From Brachybacterium massiliense (GTDB lineage Bacteria; Actinomycetota; Actinomycetes; Actinomycetales; Dermabacteraceae), in the NCBI RefSeq assembly GCF_900184245.1, contig NZ_FXXB01000008.1:744001-808000 (forward strand): 64,000 bases of DNA, written 5' to 3'. Shown in pieces: positions 8,452 through 17,710 of the stretch (position 1 is the first letter of the stretch; the number at the start of each line of letters is the position of its first letter). The position numbers were made by a program, and so were the translations under genes. A model generated the notes under the pieces. The model saw nothing but the letters and a program-made list of their open reading frames with translations, was not told the origin of the DNA and ran no database searches.

Positions 8452-10028
8452 TCGTCGACCTCCTGTCCGTTGCCGTCCAGGCGGTGCCCGGCGTCGTCGA
8501 TCCGGTACTCCAGCTGCCCTGCGGCCTCATCGCCGAGCACCGCGCTGACGTAGGGGACGCGCTCGAGCACGGAGCTGGCGGCCTCATCGGCGTAGGTCAT
8601 GATCGGGCCGGCCAGGATCGTGAGCACCAGGGAGAAGGCGATCATCGCAGCGGTGGCCCCGCCCATCACGTTCGGCAGCGGCACGTCGCGCTCGATGATC
8701 TCGTCGCTGGGCTCCTGCCAGAAGGCGCGGTTCCAGATCTTCGCGATCGCGTACAGGGTCAGCAGGCTGGTGAGAACGCTGATGGCGATGAGGATCCAGC
8801 CGGAGGTGCGGTCGTACTGGATGCCGGCCTCGATCAGCCCCACCTTGCCGATGAAGCCGGAGAACGGCGGGATGCCGGCGAGGTTCATCGCGGGGATGAA
8901 GAACAGCACCGCGATGACCGGGGCGAGCTTCTGCAGCCCCCCGAGCTTGATCAGGTTGGTGGTGCCGCCGCGGTGCTCGATCAGGCCGGCGGCCAGGAAC
9001 AGCGTGGACTGCACGGTGATGTGGTGGGCGACGTAGTAGATGGTCGCCCCCATGCCCAGCTGGGTGCTCATCCCGATGCCGAACAGCATGTAGCCCATGT
9101 GGGAGACGAGCGTGAAGGAGAGCACGCGCTTGAGGTCAGTCTGCGCGACGGCGCCGAAGATGCCGATCAGCAGGCTCAGCGCGGCGGCCGCGAGCAGCAG
9201 GTTCTGGATCTGGGAGGCGGGGAACAGCAGCGTCTCCAGGCGCAGGATCGCGTAGATGCCCACCTTCGTCAGCAGGCCCGCGAACACGGCGGTGACCGGT
9301 GCGGGGGCGGTGGGGTACGAATCCGGCAGCCAGGCGCTCAGCGGGAAGATCGCGGCCTTGATGCCGAAGGCCACCAGGAGCATCAGCTCGAGCACCATGC
9401 GGATGCCGGGCTCGAGGCCGTCCAGCCGCACCGCCATCTCGGCGAGGTTGACGGTGCCTACCGCGGCGTACACGCAGGCGACGGCGGCCAGGAAGATGAT
9501 CGAGCTGAGCAGGGAGACGATGACGTAGGTGGTCGCGGCGCGGACGCGGCTCGCGGAGCCGCCGAGGGTCAGCAGCACGTAGCTCGCCGCCAGCAGCACC
9601 TCGAAGCCGACGTAGAGGTTGAACAGGTCGCCGGCCAGGAACGCCATGGACACGCCGGCGGTGAGGGCGAGGTAGGTGGGGTGGTAGATCGCCACCGGTG
9701 TGCGTTCGATGTTCTCGCTGACCGTCTGGGCGCTCGAGTAGATCAGCACCGCGAGCGTGACGAAGCTCGAGACCAGCAGCATCAACGCGGTCAGCCGGTC
9801 CGCGACCAGCACGATGCCCAGCTGCGGTGTCCAGTTGCCGATCTGGAGCACCATCACGCCCTCGAGCGTGACGTAGTAGCCCAGCACCATCGCGACCACG
9901 AAGATCGAGGCGAGGGTGAGGATCGCGACCCAGAGCTGGAGCTTGGTGTAGTGGCGCAGCAGCAGCGTGAACGCGGCGCCGGCCAGAGGCAGCATCACCG
10001 GCAGCGCCAGGAGCAGCTCGATGCTCAT
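8448..10028 (-). CDS. mrpD: Na+/H+ antiporter subunit D (MrpD/MnhD)
   Basis: A 526-aa polytopic protein of the proton-conducting membrane family, related to complex I subunits NuoM/N. It has about 14 hydrophobic helices. Visible markers are KAAIFPLSAWLPDSYPTAPAPVTAVFAGLLTKVG, carrying the conserved Lys and the Pro-rich loop, and LAAGLIEHRGGT. It forms part of the ion pathway with MrpA. The gene overlaps mrpC and mrpE by four bases each. Confidence 0.95.
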   Translation of the reverse strand: MSIELLLALPVMLPLAGAAFTLLLRHYTKLQLWVAILTLASIFVVAMVLGYYVTLEGVMVLQIGNWTPQLGIVLVADRLTALMLLVSSFVTLAVLIYSSAQTVSENIERTPVAIYHPTYLALTAGVSMAFLAGDLFNLYVGFEVLLAASYVLLTLGGSASRVRAATTYVIVSLLSSIIFLAAVACVYAAVGTVNLAEMAVRLDGLEPGIRMVLELMLLVAFGIKAAIFPLSAWLPDSYPTAPAPVTAVFAGLLTKVGIYAILRLETLLFPASQIQNLLLAAAALSLLIGIFGAVAQTDLKRVLSFTLVSHMGYMLFGIGMSTQLGMGATIYYVAHHITVQSTLFLAAGLIEHRGGTTNLIKLGGLQKLAPVIAVLFFIPAMNLAGIPPFSGFIGKVGLIEAGIQYDRTSGWILIAISVLTSLLTLYAIAKIWNRAFWQEPSDEIIERDVPLPNVMGGATAAMIAFSLVLTILAGPIMTYADEAASSVLERVPYVSAVLGDEAAGQLEYRIDDAGHRLDGNGQEVDE

Positions 10029-10726
10029 CGCTCCCCCCGTCCATCGGTGTGCTCACGGTCGGTCTCGGTGGCGGGACCCGCGCCGGGCACGCCCCCCATC
10101 GCGGAGCGCTGCTCCGCCCGTCCGCGGCGCGCCGAGGGCGCACCTTCCTGCTCCGCGCGCCGACGAGGCCGCGGAGGCGGTGGCCCCTCGCCCTCGTCAG
10201 CCTCGGTGGCGTCCTGCGGGACGTCCTCCGCGCTGGTGAGGTCCGAGCCCAGCGGATCGTCGTCCTCGGGCAGGTAGAGCCCCTGCGACTGGGCGAGCGC
10301 ACCGCGCCGTGACTCCTCGGTGAGGGCCTGGGACCAGGGCAGGTGCTCGGTCTCCCCCTCGGTGCGACGGCGCCGGCGGCGCAGCACGCGCCGGTCCTCG
10401 ACGTCGTCGGGGACCTCGTCGTGGCCGAACAGCTGCCAGGCCCGGTAGGCGAGCGCGACGCCGAAAGCGGTGATGCCCAGAGAGATCACGATCGCGGTGA
10501 GCACCATCGCGAAGGGCAGCGGGTCGGTCATCTCTTCGGCGTTCGCGCTGCCCTCGAAGGGCGGCAGCCCCGGAGGTCCGGCCGCGATGATGAACAACAG
10601 GTTCACGCCGTTGCCGAGCAGCACGAAGCCCAGGATGATCCGGGACAGCGTGCGCTCGAGCATGAGGTAGACGCCGCACGCGATGAGCACGCCGGCGATC
10701 AGCAGCAGGGAGAGGCTAACTGGCAT
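10025..10726 (-). CDS. mrpC: Na+/H+ antiporter subunit C (MrpC/MnhC, NuoK-like)
   Basis: Residues 1-105 make three helices with the NuoK-like pattern (LERTLSRIILGFVLLGNGVNLLF and LVLTAIVISLGITAFGVAL-like). The family is usually 100-130 aa. The 233 aa here come from a hydrophilic tail rich in Arg (RRVLRRRRRRTEGE) and then Asp/Glu/Pro. It overlaps the mrpA stop by 11 bases and mrpD by four. Confidence 0.92.
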   Translation of the reverse strand: MPVSLSLLLIAGVLIACGVYLMLERTLSRIILGFVLLGNGVNLLFIIAAGPPGLPPFEGSANAEEMTDPLPFAMVLTAIVISLGITAFGVALAYRAWQLFGHDEVPDDVEDRRVLRRRRRRTEGETEHLPWSQALTEESRRGALAQSQGLYLPEDDDPLGSDLTSAEDVPQDATEADEGEGPPPPRPRRRAEQEGAPSARRGRAEQRSAMGGVPGAGPATETDREHTDGRGER

Positions 10727-13655
10727 CGATCTCCGCCTCCTGCTGCTGGTCGATCTGCGCGCCGAGCGAGCGCAGGAAGTCGAGCATCACGCCGACCACC
10801 ACGAGGTAGACGCCGATGTCGAAGATGAGGGCGCTGGGGAAGTGCAGCTCGCCCAGCAGCGGCACGTGGACCACCGGGGTGGCGCTGGCGAAGACGGTCC
10901 CGCCGAACAGCAGCGGGAGCACCCCGGCGAGCACGGCGATCGCCATCCCGGCGCCGAGCACGAGGCCCGCCTGGACGGGCATGGCCTCGCTCAGCTCGTA
11001 GCGTCCTCCGGCGAGATAGCGCAGCGCGAGGGCGAGCCCGGCGACCAGTCCGCCGGCGAAGCCGCCGCCGGGAAGGTTGTGCCCGGCCATCAGCAGGTAC
11101 ACCGAGAACATCATCATCATCGGGAAGGCGATGCGGGTGATCACCTCGAGCATCACCATGCGCCGCTCGGGCGCGAGGGTCAGGCCGGCCGAGAGCCAGG
11201 TGCGCCAGCGGTTGCCGCCGGCGACCTCGTCGGGACGGGCATCGAAGTCCAGCGCGTTCTGCGGCAGTTCGGAGTCCACCCGACGACGCCAGATGGACGC
11301 CTGGGAGTCGAGGTCGCGCACCCGGGAGATCGGGCGCTCGCGGCGGGTGACGAAGATCAGCGAGGCCACGCCCGTGGCGACCACCAGCAGCACCGAGATC
11401 TCGCCCATCGTGTCCCACACACGCGCATCGACCAGGGTCACGTTGACCACATTGTGGCCGCCGCCGACGGTGTAGGCGGGCTCGATCAGGCCGATGCCCA
11501 GCGGCGCCTGGTAGCGGGCGTCGGCCGCATAGAGCGCGCCGCCGCACAGCACGATCGCGGTCGAGATGGCGATCCCCCAGCGGCCCCAGGCACCGATCCG
11601 CAGGGGCCGGCGCGAGAAGTGGAGCGGCAGGCGGCGCAGCACCAGCACCAGCACCACGGTCATCGCGGTCTCGACCAGCACCTGGGTGGTGGCGACGTCG
11701 GGCGCGCCGGCGACCAGGAACAGGATCGCCACGCAGTAGCCGGTGACGGTGATCAGGAAGACGGCGCGCAGGCGCCGACGGGAGCGGGCGGCGCCGAGGG
11801 CGGCCAGCGCCGCGACCGGCAGCAGGATCAGCTCGACCGGGTGCTGGAAGAGCACGAGGTTGTCCGGCATCCCCACCTGGGTGAGGGCGACCGGCGCGAC
11901 CAGCGCGACCAGCACCACCAGCATCGTGCCCAGCGTGTAGGGCAGGGAGCCCCGCTGGAACAGGGCGGTCGCGGCGATCGAGACGGCGTCGGTGCCGCGC
12001 AGGAGACGACGGAAGCCGCGCTCGGCGTCGAAGGCGTCGAGGACGCCGCCGTCGGCCCAGCGCTGCGGCGACAAGCGCTTCTGCAGCATCGCGAAGGGAC
12101 GGGCGAGCAGGGACAGCCCGATGCCCAGGCCCAGGGTGAGCACGGAGGCCAGCAGCGGCACTCCCAGGTGGGGGATCACCACCAGGTGGATGCCCTCGCT
12201 GGTCTCGGGCAGGATCGAGGAGTAGCTGCGCAGCACCTCCTCGAGCGGTCCGGCGAAGGCGGCGAGCGCGACCGACAGCACAGTCACCAGGGCCGGCGGC
12301 AGCCAGTACAGCACGGGGATGTGCGGCTTCTCGACCGGCGGGGCACCGGGGGCGGGACCGAAGGCGCCCACCACGAAGCGCCAGGAGTAGGCGACGGTGA
12401 GGATGGAGCCCGCGATCAGCGCGAGCAGCAGCAGGCGCTGCCATCCGCCCGCGTACCAGAGGGCGGAGTAGATCGACTCCTTGGCCACGAAGCCGTACAG
12501 CGGCGGCACCGCCGCCATCGACGCGGCCGAGACGGTGCCGATCACCGCGGTCACGGGCGCCACCCTGCCCACCCCGGAGAGCACGCGCAGGTCGCGGGTG
12601 CCGAACTTCTTGTCGATGATGCCCACGACCATGAACAGCGGCGCCTTGAACACGGCGTGCGCGATGAGCATCGCCAGGCCCGCGAGGACGGCGTCATGCG
12701 TGGCCAGTCCCGCGATTGCGGCGAGGAAGCCCAGCTGGGAGACGGTGCCATAGGCGAGCAGCAGCTTGATGTCCGTCTGCCGCAGGGCGCGCCAGCCTCC
12801 CACCAGCATGGTCGCGGCGCCGAAGGCCGCGAGCACCATGGTGACCACCTCGAGGTGAGTGAGCGCGGGCGCGACGCGGAGGATCAGGTAGATGCCGGCC
12901 TTCACCATCGCCGCGGCGTGCAGGTAGGCGGAGACCGGGGTGGGTGCGGCCATCGCGCCCGGGAGCCAGAAGTGCGTGGGCACCAGGGCGGACTTGCTCG
13001 TGGCCCCGGCGAGGATCAGCACCATCGCGGTGATCAGGAACGGACCGGCCTGCTCCCACATCGGCGCGGCGACGATCGCCGAGAGCCGCATCGTGCCTGC
13101 CTGGGCGGCCACCATCAGCAGGCCCACCAGCATCGCCAGGCCACCGGCGGTGGTCGAGATCAGCGCGTTCAGCGCCGCACGGCGGGAGGCCTGCTTGTCC
13201 TGGTAGTGGCCGATCAGCAGGTAGGAGAAGACGGTGGTGAGCTCCCAGAAGGTGTAGATCACCATGACGTCGTCGGCCAGCACCAGGCCCACCATCGCGC
13301 CCGCGAAGGCGGTCAGCACCCCGGCGAAGCGCCCGAGCCCGGGCTCCGTGTCCTTGAAGTAGCGCGCGCAGTAGAGCAGCACGATCGCGCCGATGCCGGT
13401 GGCGATCAGGGCGAGCACCCAGCTCAGGACGTCGAGCCGGAAGGCGATGTCGATCCCGAAGGCGGGGATCCAGGGCACGGACTCCACCCGGGGCGTCTCG
13501 GCGAGCTGGTGCGGATCCAGCGTCGCCAGCCAGATCGCCGACGCCGCCGGCACCACGGCGAGGGGGTAGAAGGCGTTGCGGCCGATCCACCGCACCAGGA
13601 GGGGTCCCACGAGCGCCGCCACGAGGTGGGCGAGCAGCATCGTGAACACGCGCAT
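10716..13655 (-). CDS. mrpA: Na+/H+ antiporter subunit A with fused MrpB domain
   Basis: The largest Mrp subunit, 979 aa, homologous to NuoL. The N-terminal two thirds hold the proton-conducting core (FWELTTVFSYLLIGHYQDKQASRRAALNAL; KSALVPTHFWLPGAMAAPTPVSAYLHAAAMVKAG). The last 150 residues are an MnhB domain (GHNLPGGGFAGGLVAGLALALRYLAGG). No separate mrpB exists, as expected for the fused type. The start is the ATG at 13655 behind GGACGGAG; an in-frame ATG at 13709 would add 18 Pro/Arg residues. First gene of the six-gene operon A-C-D-E-F-G. Confidence 0.95.
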   Translation of the reverse strand: MRVFTMLLAHLVAALVGPLLVRWIGRNAFYPLAVVPAASAIWLATLDPHQLAETPRVESVPWIPAFGIDIAFRLDVLSWVLALIATGIGAIVLLYCARYFKDTEPGLGRFAGVLTAFAGAMVGLVLADDVMVIYTFWELTTVFSYLLIGHYQDKQASRRAALNALISTTAGGLAMLVGLLMVAAQAGTMRLSAIVAAPMWEQAGPFLITAMVLILAGATSKSALVPTHFWLPGAMAAPTPVSAYLHAAAMVKAGIYLILRVAPALTHLEVVTMVLAAFGAATMLVGGWRALRQTDIKLLLAYGTVSQLGFLAAIAGLATHDAVLAGLAMLIAHAVFKAPLFMVVGIIDKKFGTRDLRVLSGVGRVAPVTAVIGTVSAASMAAVPPLYGFVAKESIYSALWYAGGWQRLLLLALIAGSILTVAYSWRFVVGAFGPAPGAPPVEKPHIPVLYWLPPALVTVLSVALAAFAGPLEEVLRSYSSILPETSEGIHLVVIPHLGVPLLASVLTLGLGIGLSLLARPFAMLQKRLSPQRWADGGVLDAFDAERGFRRLLRGTDAVSIAATALFQRGSLPYTLGTMLVVLVALVAPVALTQVGMPDNLVLFQHPVELILLPVAALAALGAARSRRRLRAVFLITVTGYCVAILFLVAGAPDVATTQVLVETAMTVVLVLVLRRLPLHFSRRPLRIGAWGRWGIAISTAIVLCGGALYAADARYQAPLGIGLIEPAYTVGGGHNVVNVTLVDARVWDTMGEISVLLVVATGVASLIFVTRRERPISRVRDLDSQASIWRRRVDSELPQNALDFDARPDEVAGGNRWRTWLSAGLTLAPERRMVMLEVITRIAFPMMMMFSVYLLMAGHNLPGGGFAGGLVAGLALALRYLAGGRYELSEAMPVQAGLVLGAGMAIAVLAGVLPLLFGGTVFASATPVVHVPLLGELHFPSALIFDIGVYLVVVGVMLDFLRSLGAQIDQQQEAEIDAS

Positions 13656-13687
13656 CTCCGTCCGGGGATGAGGGAAGGGCCTCGGCC

Positions 13688-13713
13688 ATCTTACGGGAGA
13701 GGGCCTCACCGTT
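13688..13713 (-). promoter_or_regulatory. Candidate promoter of the mrp operon
   Basis: On the minus strand TAAGAT (13693-13688) lies 32 bases before the mrpA ATG. About 16 bases upstream is GGAAC, and the -10 region also reads CGTAAG. The arrangement can be read as an ECF-sigma site (GGAAC...CGT) or as an ordinary -10; the sequence does not decide. Confidence 0.35.
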
Positions 13714-13777
13714 CCCTGAAACCCTTCTCACGATCCGTGCGTTCTCGGACTGGTGCACTCGGGGCCGTGGCGGTCCG

Positions 13778-13783
13778 TAGAGT
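13778..13783 (+). promoter_or_regulatory. -10 element, leaderless promoter of the UMF1-type MFS gene
   Basis: TAGAGT is six bases before the ATG at 13790, with no ribosome-binding site between. Confidence 0.5.
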
Positions 13784-13789
13784 GTCGTC

Positions 13790-15142
13790 ATGGCCACCAT
13801 CTCGGACCCGGGGGCGAGCGTGTCCTCCCGCCGCCCCGCGCGCCCGCCCGTGCTCTCCTTCGCCCTGTGGGACGGAGGGATGTCCGCCTTCAGCTCGGTG
13901 ATCCTCACCTTCGTGTTCGCGACCTACGTGGCGAGCGCGGTCGCCTCCGAGGGCGTCGTCGGCGACGAGGCCGTCCAGGCCGCGCAGGCGCACGGCTCGC
14001 AGGTGCTGACCACCTGGCAGTCGATCGGTGCGGTCGCCGTGGCGCTGCTGGCGCCGCTGCTGGGCAACCTCGCCGACCGCGGCGGGGCGCGCAACGCCCT
14101 GCTGCGGATCACCACGATCGCGACCGTGGTGGTGGTCGCGCTGATGCCGCTGGTGGCGCTCGATCAGGACTACCTGGTGCTGGGCGCGGTGCTGATCGCG
14201 CTGGCCGTGGTGTTCAGCGAGCTCGCGGGCGTGTTCGTGAACTCGGTGCTGCCGGAGATCTCCACCCCCGCCAACCGGGGCCGCGTCTCGGGCACCGCCT
14301 GGGCGGTGGGCTACTGGGGCTCGATCGTGTGCCTGGGCCTGGTGCTGGTGCTGTTCGTGATGCCGGGAACGGGCCTGCTCGGCATCACCGGGGAAGACGG
14401 CTGGAACTACCGGGCGATCCCCCTGTTCGTTGCGCTGTGGATCCTGGTGGGCACGCTGCCGCTGATGCTCCGCGTCCCGAAGCATCCTGCGACCGCGCCG
14501 GGCGAGCGGTGGAACCCCTGGCAGGGCTACGCGCGCATCGTGCGCCGCGTGATCCGGGCCTTCCGCGAGGAGCCGGTGATGCTGCAGTACCTGGTGGCCT
14601 CGGCCATCTACCGCGACGGGCTGGGTGCGGTGTTCTCGATCGCGGGCGTGCTGGCCGCGAACGCGTACGGCTTCTCCTTCACCGAGATCATCATCTTCGG
14701 CATCGCCGCGAACCTGGTGGCCGGGATCGGGGTGTTCGTCGGCGGCCTGGTCGATGACCGGGTGGGGCCGCGCCCCGTGATCATCGTCGGCTGCCTGGGC
14801 GTGATCGTGCTGGGCCTGGTGGTGCTGTTCTTCGGCTCGAGCCTGGTGTTCTGGGTCGCGGGCCTGGCGATCTGCCTGTTCGTGGGCCCGGTGCAGTCCG
14901 CCTCACGGAACCTGCTCACCCGCCTCTCCCAGCCCGGCCGGGAGACGGAGAACTTCGGGCTGTACGCGACCACGGGCCGTGCGCTCGGTTTCCTGGGCAC
15001 CGGCGCCTTCGCCGTGGTGGTCGCGATCTCGGGCGATACCCGCACCGGGATCCTCGGGATCGTGCTGGTGATGGTGCTGGGGCTGATCGCCTTCACACCG
15101 ATCCGGCTGGGCGCGGCGGGCCGGGCACCGGGCGAGGCCTGA
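13790..15142 (+). CDS. MFS transporter, UMF1/Atg22-like
   Basis: A 450-aa inner-membrane carrier with about 12 helices. The N-terminus FALWDGGMSAFSSVILTFVFATYV is close to the FALWDWGSSAFNAV-type signature of the UMF1 family (related to the vacuolar effluxer Atg22). The MFS loop LLGNLADRGGARN follows helix 2, and GPVQSASRNLLTRLSQPGRE is another family block. Bacterial members are uncharacterised, so the substrate cannot be named. Divergent from mrpA, with a 134-bp shared promoter region. Confidence 0.85.
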   Translation: MATISDPGASVSSRRPARPPVLSFALWDGGMSAFSSVILTFVFATYVASAVASEGVVGDEAVQAAQAHGSQVLTTWQSIGAVAVALLAPLLGNLADRGGARNALLRITTIATVVVVALMPLVALDQDYLVLGAVLIALAVVFSELAGVFVNSVLPEISTPANRGRVSGTAWAVGYWGSIVCLGLVLVLFVMPGTGLLGITGEDGWNYRAIPLFVALWILVGTLPLMLRVPKHPATAPGERWNPWQGYARIVRRVIRAFREEPVMLQYLVASAIYRDGLGAVFSIAGVLAANAYGFSFTEIIIFGIAANLVAGIGVFVGGLVDDRVGPRPVIIVGCLGVIVLGLVVLFFGSSLVFWVAGLAICLFVGPVQSASRNLLTRLSQPGRETENFGLYATTGRALGFLGTGAFAVVVAISGDTRTGILGIVLVMVLGLIAFTPIRLGAAGRAPGEA

Positions 15143-15224
15143 GCCGGTCGTCGGCGCGCAGCGGACGACGGCTGGTGACTGGCGGCAGACGGCCAGCGCC
15201 CGACGGCTGCCGGTCGTCGGTCCC

Positions 15225-16091
15225 TCAGAGGAGGTCGGCGGGATCGACCAGGAAGCCCTCGAGATCCACGATGTAGCCGCCGACGCTCTCGAGCAGCAGC
15301 CCGGCGAGGCGGCCGATCCGCTGGTAGGCGTGCTGCCACCGCTCGGCGACCTCGTTCGATGGGACCTCGAGCGCATCCTCCTCCGGATCGGCGGTGAGGT
15401 GCACCAGCTCGTAATGGGCGGCGTCCTCGGCCCAGTCCAGGGCGGACAGCGCCACGGGCCGGGCCCCCAGCCCCACCCGCAGGGAGATCTCCGGCCGGGC
15501 CCCCAGCCCCACCCGCAGGGAGATCTCCTCCCCCTCCGGCAGCGGGATGGTGAGGCTGTATCCGGTGCGTGCGACGCCCTCGGGTGCCTCGTCGAGCTCG
15601 GCGTCCGCCTCGACCGGAGCGATCAGCTGCGCGAGGGACTCCGGGGCCAGGGCGTGCGGGCTCACCACGGTCAGGTCCCGCACCTGGAAGGGGTGGGGCT
15701 CGAGCCGCACCCCCGAGTCGGTGACCACCGCGCCGTAGAGCCTCCGGCCCAGAGACCAGGCGAGGTCGAGCGCCTCCCGCTCGAGCCCGAAGGGCATCCC
15801 CTCGGGGAAGGCGCGGCCGTAGCCGTGCGAGTCGGTCATGCCCTCGGGCAGCGGCAGCTCGCGCTCGCGCGGGGCCTCCACGGTCCAGCGGCCCGCGCCG
15901 CGCGGGGAACGATCGGGCTCCAGCAGCATGTCATCGCCCAGCTCGATCGTGCCGTCCTCGCGCTCGGTCGCGCCGGGCCGCACATTGCGCACCATCGCGA
16001 GCACGTCGCGCGGGGCGGTGTCGCGCGGCAGCTGCAGCCGGTGACGGGCGCGGGACTCTTCGACGGGCGTCGGCGGGACCGAGGCGGTCAC
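15225..16091 (-). CDS. Hypothetical protein with an internal 12-residue duplication
   Basis: A soluble 288-aa protein with no signal peptide or membrane segment. I do not recognise the family. The GTG start at 16091 overlaps the dcd stop (GTGA), so the two genes are co-translated. Near residues 200-223 the peptide [12 protein letters not shown] occurs twice in tandem, encoded by a perfect 36-bp duplication. The C-terminal third ([21 protein letters not shown]) is helical. A role beside nucleotide-pool control is only suggested by the coupling. Confidence 0.8.
   Translation of the reverse strand: MTASVPPTPVEESRARHRLQLPRDTAPRDVLAMVRNVRPGATEREDGTIELGDDMLLEPDRSPRGAGRWTVEAPRERELPLPEGMTDSHGYGRAFPEGMPFGLEREALDLAWSLGRRLYGAVVTDSGVRLEPHPFQVRDLTVVSPHALAPESLAQLIAPVEADAELDEAPEGVARTGYSLTIPLPEGEEISLRVGLGARPEISLRVGLGARPVALSALDWAEDAAHYELVHLTADPEEDALEVPSNEVAERWQHAYQRIGRLAGLLLESVGGYIVDLEGFLVDPADLL
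15457..15528. repeat. Perfect 36-bp tandem duplication inside a coding sequence
   Basis: Bases 15457-15492 and 15493-15528 are identical. The unit is a multiple of three, so the reading frame stays open and 12 residues are repeated. Confidence 0.95.
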
Positions 16092-16681
16092 TGCTCCTCC
16101 TCGACGGGGATGCGGGTGCGGTGGAAGTTCTGGGCGGAGCGCGAGGGTGTGGGGCCGCGCTGTCCCAGGTAGCGGTTGAGGTTGCCGGCGCTGCCGTAGG
16201 GGTTCTCCGCGGCGCTCGAGAGGCGGAAGAAGCACAGCTGGCCGATCTTCATGCCCGGCCACAGCGCCACCGGCAGGGTGGCCATGTTGGACAGCTCGAG
16301 GGTGATGTGCCCTTCGAAGCCGGGGTCGATGAATCCGGCGGTCGAGTGCGTGAGCAGGCCCAGGCGTCCCAGGGAGCTCTTGCCCTCGAGGCGGGCGGCG
16401 ATGTCCTCGGGCAGGGTGATCCGCTCGTAGGTCGAGGCGAGCACGAACTCCCCCGGATGCAGCATGTACGCCTCGTCGGGATCCACCGCGACCTCGCGCG
16501 TGAGATCGGCCTGCTCGCGAGAGGGGTCGATCATCGCGTGCTTGTGGTTGTCGAACAGGCGGAAGAACCTGTCGATGCGCACGTCGACGGAGGCGGGCTG
16601 GATCATCTCCTCCGCGAAGGGGTCCAGACGCACCCGCCCGGCCTCGATCTCGGCCCGGATGTCACGATCGCTCAGCAGCAC
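16088..16681 (-). CDS. dcd: dCTP deaminase, probably bifunctional dCTP deaminase/dUTPase
   Basis: Makes dUMP (or dUTP) from dCTP for thymidylate synthesis. The start is the GTG at 16681, giving [15 protein letters not shown], the universal Dcd N-terminus; a -10 TAGTGT lies seven bases upstream. Core motifs are [28 protein letters not shown] (about residues 110-135), with the catalytic Glu and the substrate-binding Ser/Arg/Thr, then [22 protein letters not shown]. The [11 protein letters not shown] variant is the one known in the bifunctional mycobacterial enzyme, which releases dUMP directly. 197 aa, usual length. Confidence 0.93.
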   Translation of the reverse strand: MLLSDRDIRAEIEAGRVRLDPFAEEMIQPASVDVRIDRFFRLFDNHKHAMIDPSREQADLTREVAVDPDEAYMLHPGEFVLASTYERITLPEDIAARLEGKSSLGRLGLLTHSTAGFIDPGFEGHITLELSNMATLPVALWPGMKIGQLCFFRLSSAAENPYGSAGNLNRYLGQRGPTPSRSAQNFHRTRIPVEEEQ

Positions 16682-16688
16682 GGCGACA

Positions 16689-16694
16689 ACACTA
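16689..16694 (-). promoter_or_regulatory. -10 element, leaderless promoter of dcd
   Basis: On the minus strand TAGTGT lies seven bases before the GTG at 16681. Confidence 0.45.
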
Positions 16695-16877
16695 GCCTCC
16701 CCACCTGCTCCTCGACAGCCCGGTCCCAGGATCGCTCGGGCACCGCCGACCCGCGGCGCCGCGCGAACCGGCCGCCGGCGCCCGGTTCGCGGAGCACCGC
16801 CACGAGGGGGTATGCTGATCCGCGTTCGCCCGAGCGGCACGATCCCCCGGATCGTGCTCCGTCCCGGGCACTGGCAC

Positions 16878-16948
16878 GCGGGTGTAGTTCAATGGTAGAA
16901 CTTCAGCTTCCCAAGCTGACAGCGCGGGTTCGATTCCCGTCACCCGCT
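16878..16948 (+). tRNA. tRNA-Gly (CCC)
   Basis: A 71-nt cloverleaf. The acceptor GCGGGTG pairs with CACCCGC, with discriminator T. The anticodon stem TCAGC/GCTGA encloses TTCCCAA, giving CCC at 16910-16912. CCA is not encoded. Confidence 0.95.
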
Positions 16949-16953
16949 CTCTC

Positions 16954-16983
16954 GAACGCCGATCCCTGAGGGGGTCGGCGTTC
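16954..16983 (+). terminator. Intrinsic terminator after tRNA-Gly
   Basis: A 13-bp stem with one G-U pair around the loop TGAG, followed by a short T-rich stretch (TTCTTCGTCT). Confidence 0.8.
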
Positions 16984-17076
16984 TTCGTCTCCGCGCCCCT
17001 CCCTGCCAGGATGGCCTCGAGAGCGCTTCCCGGGCGGACCGCACGGACGTGCACGTCAGCGCCGCCGGTACCGGGA

Positions 17077-17105
17077 TTATGTCGGTTCGCGCGTGAGTGT
17101 AAGAA
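17077..17105 (+). promoter_or_regulatory. Promoter of the TetR gene (leaderless)
   Basis: TTATGT at 17077-17082, a 17-bp spacer and TAAGAA at 17100-17105, ending six bases before the ATG at 17112. Confidence 0.5.
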
Positions 17106-17111
17106 TGCGGC

Positions 17112-17687
17112 ATGCCCAAGATCATCGGAGGGTCCCTCGAGGAGCATCGCGAGCGCACTCGCGAGAAGATCTTCGCCGCCCTCGCCGAGCTGCTCGAGAC
17201 CCAGTCGTTCGAGTCGGTCACCTTCTCGAAGATCGCAGCGGCGGCCGAGGTGGGTCGCACCGCGATGTACAACCACTTCCCGGACCGCGAGACCCTGCTG
17301 GTCGAGTACGCGATCTACGAGACGACGGACTACATCGCGCAGCTGCGCGCCGGGGTCAGCGACTCCGCCACGCCCCGTGACGCGGTGATCGCCTACATCC
17401 ACACCCAGCTGGATCTCAACGTGTCCTTCCACGTGCCGCAGACCTCCGGCGGAGCGACGCTCTCCCCGGCGACGGCCGCCCGGATGCGGGACCACGTGGT
17501 GATGATCGAGGACGTGCTGCGCACGATCGTGGCCGACGGGGTGGCCAGCGGCGACTTCGCCGAGGACATCGACGTGGGCGCGACAGTGCGCATCATCAAC
17601 GGTCTGCTGGTGGGATCCTCGGCCAAGCGCTACTCCCGCACGGCGCTCGAGGCCTTCGTGCTGCGCGGCCTCGGCGCCCAGCGCTGA
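17112..17687 (+). CDS. TetR/AcrR-family transcriptional regulator
   Basis: A 191-aa DNA-binding repressor-type protein. Residues about 10-60 form the TetR helix-turn-helix (TREKIFAALAELLETQSFESVTFSKIAAAAEVGRTAMYNHFPDRETLL in segments). The remainder is a helical ligand-binding domain. Its target is not evident: the neighbour downstream is convergent and the tRNA-Gly unit upstream has its own terminator. It may act on its own promoter or elsewhere. Confidence 0.9.
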   Translation: MPKIIGGSLEEHRERTREKIFAALAELLETQSFESVTFSKIAAAAEVGRTAMYNHFPDRETLLVEYAIYETTDYIAQLRAGVSDSATPRDAVIAYIHTQLDLNVSFHVPQTSGGATLSPATAARMRDHVVMIEDVLRTIVADGVASGDFAEDIDVGATVRIINGLLVGSSAKRYSRTALEAFVLRGLGAQR

Positions 17688-17710
17688 CGGGACGGACCGA
17701 GGGCGAGACC

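Noticed and set aside
10683-13901. A 1072-codon open frame on the plus strand opposite mrpA
   Set aside because: It is the GC-skewed antisense shadow of mrpA: rich in Gln, His, Arg and Gly with no hydrophobic or domain pattern, while the minus strand gives a full MrpA.
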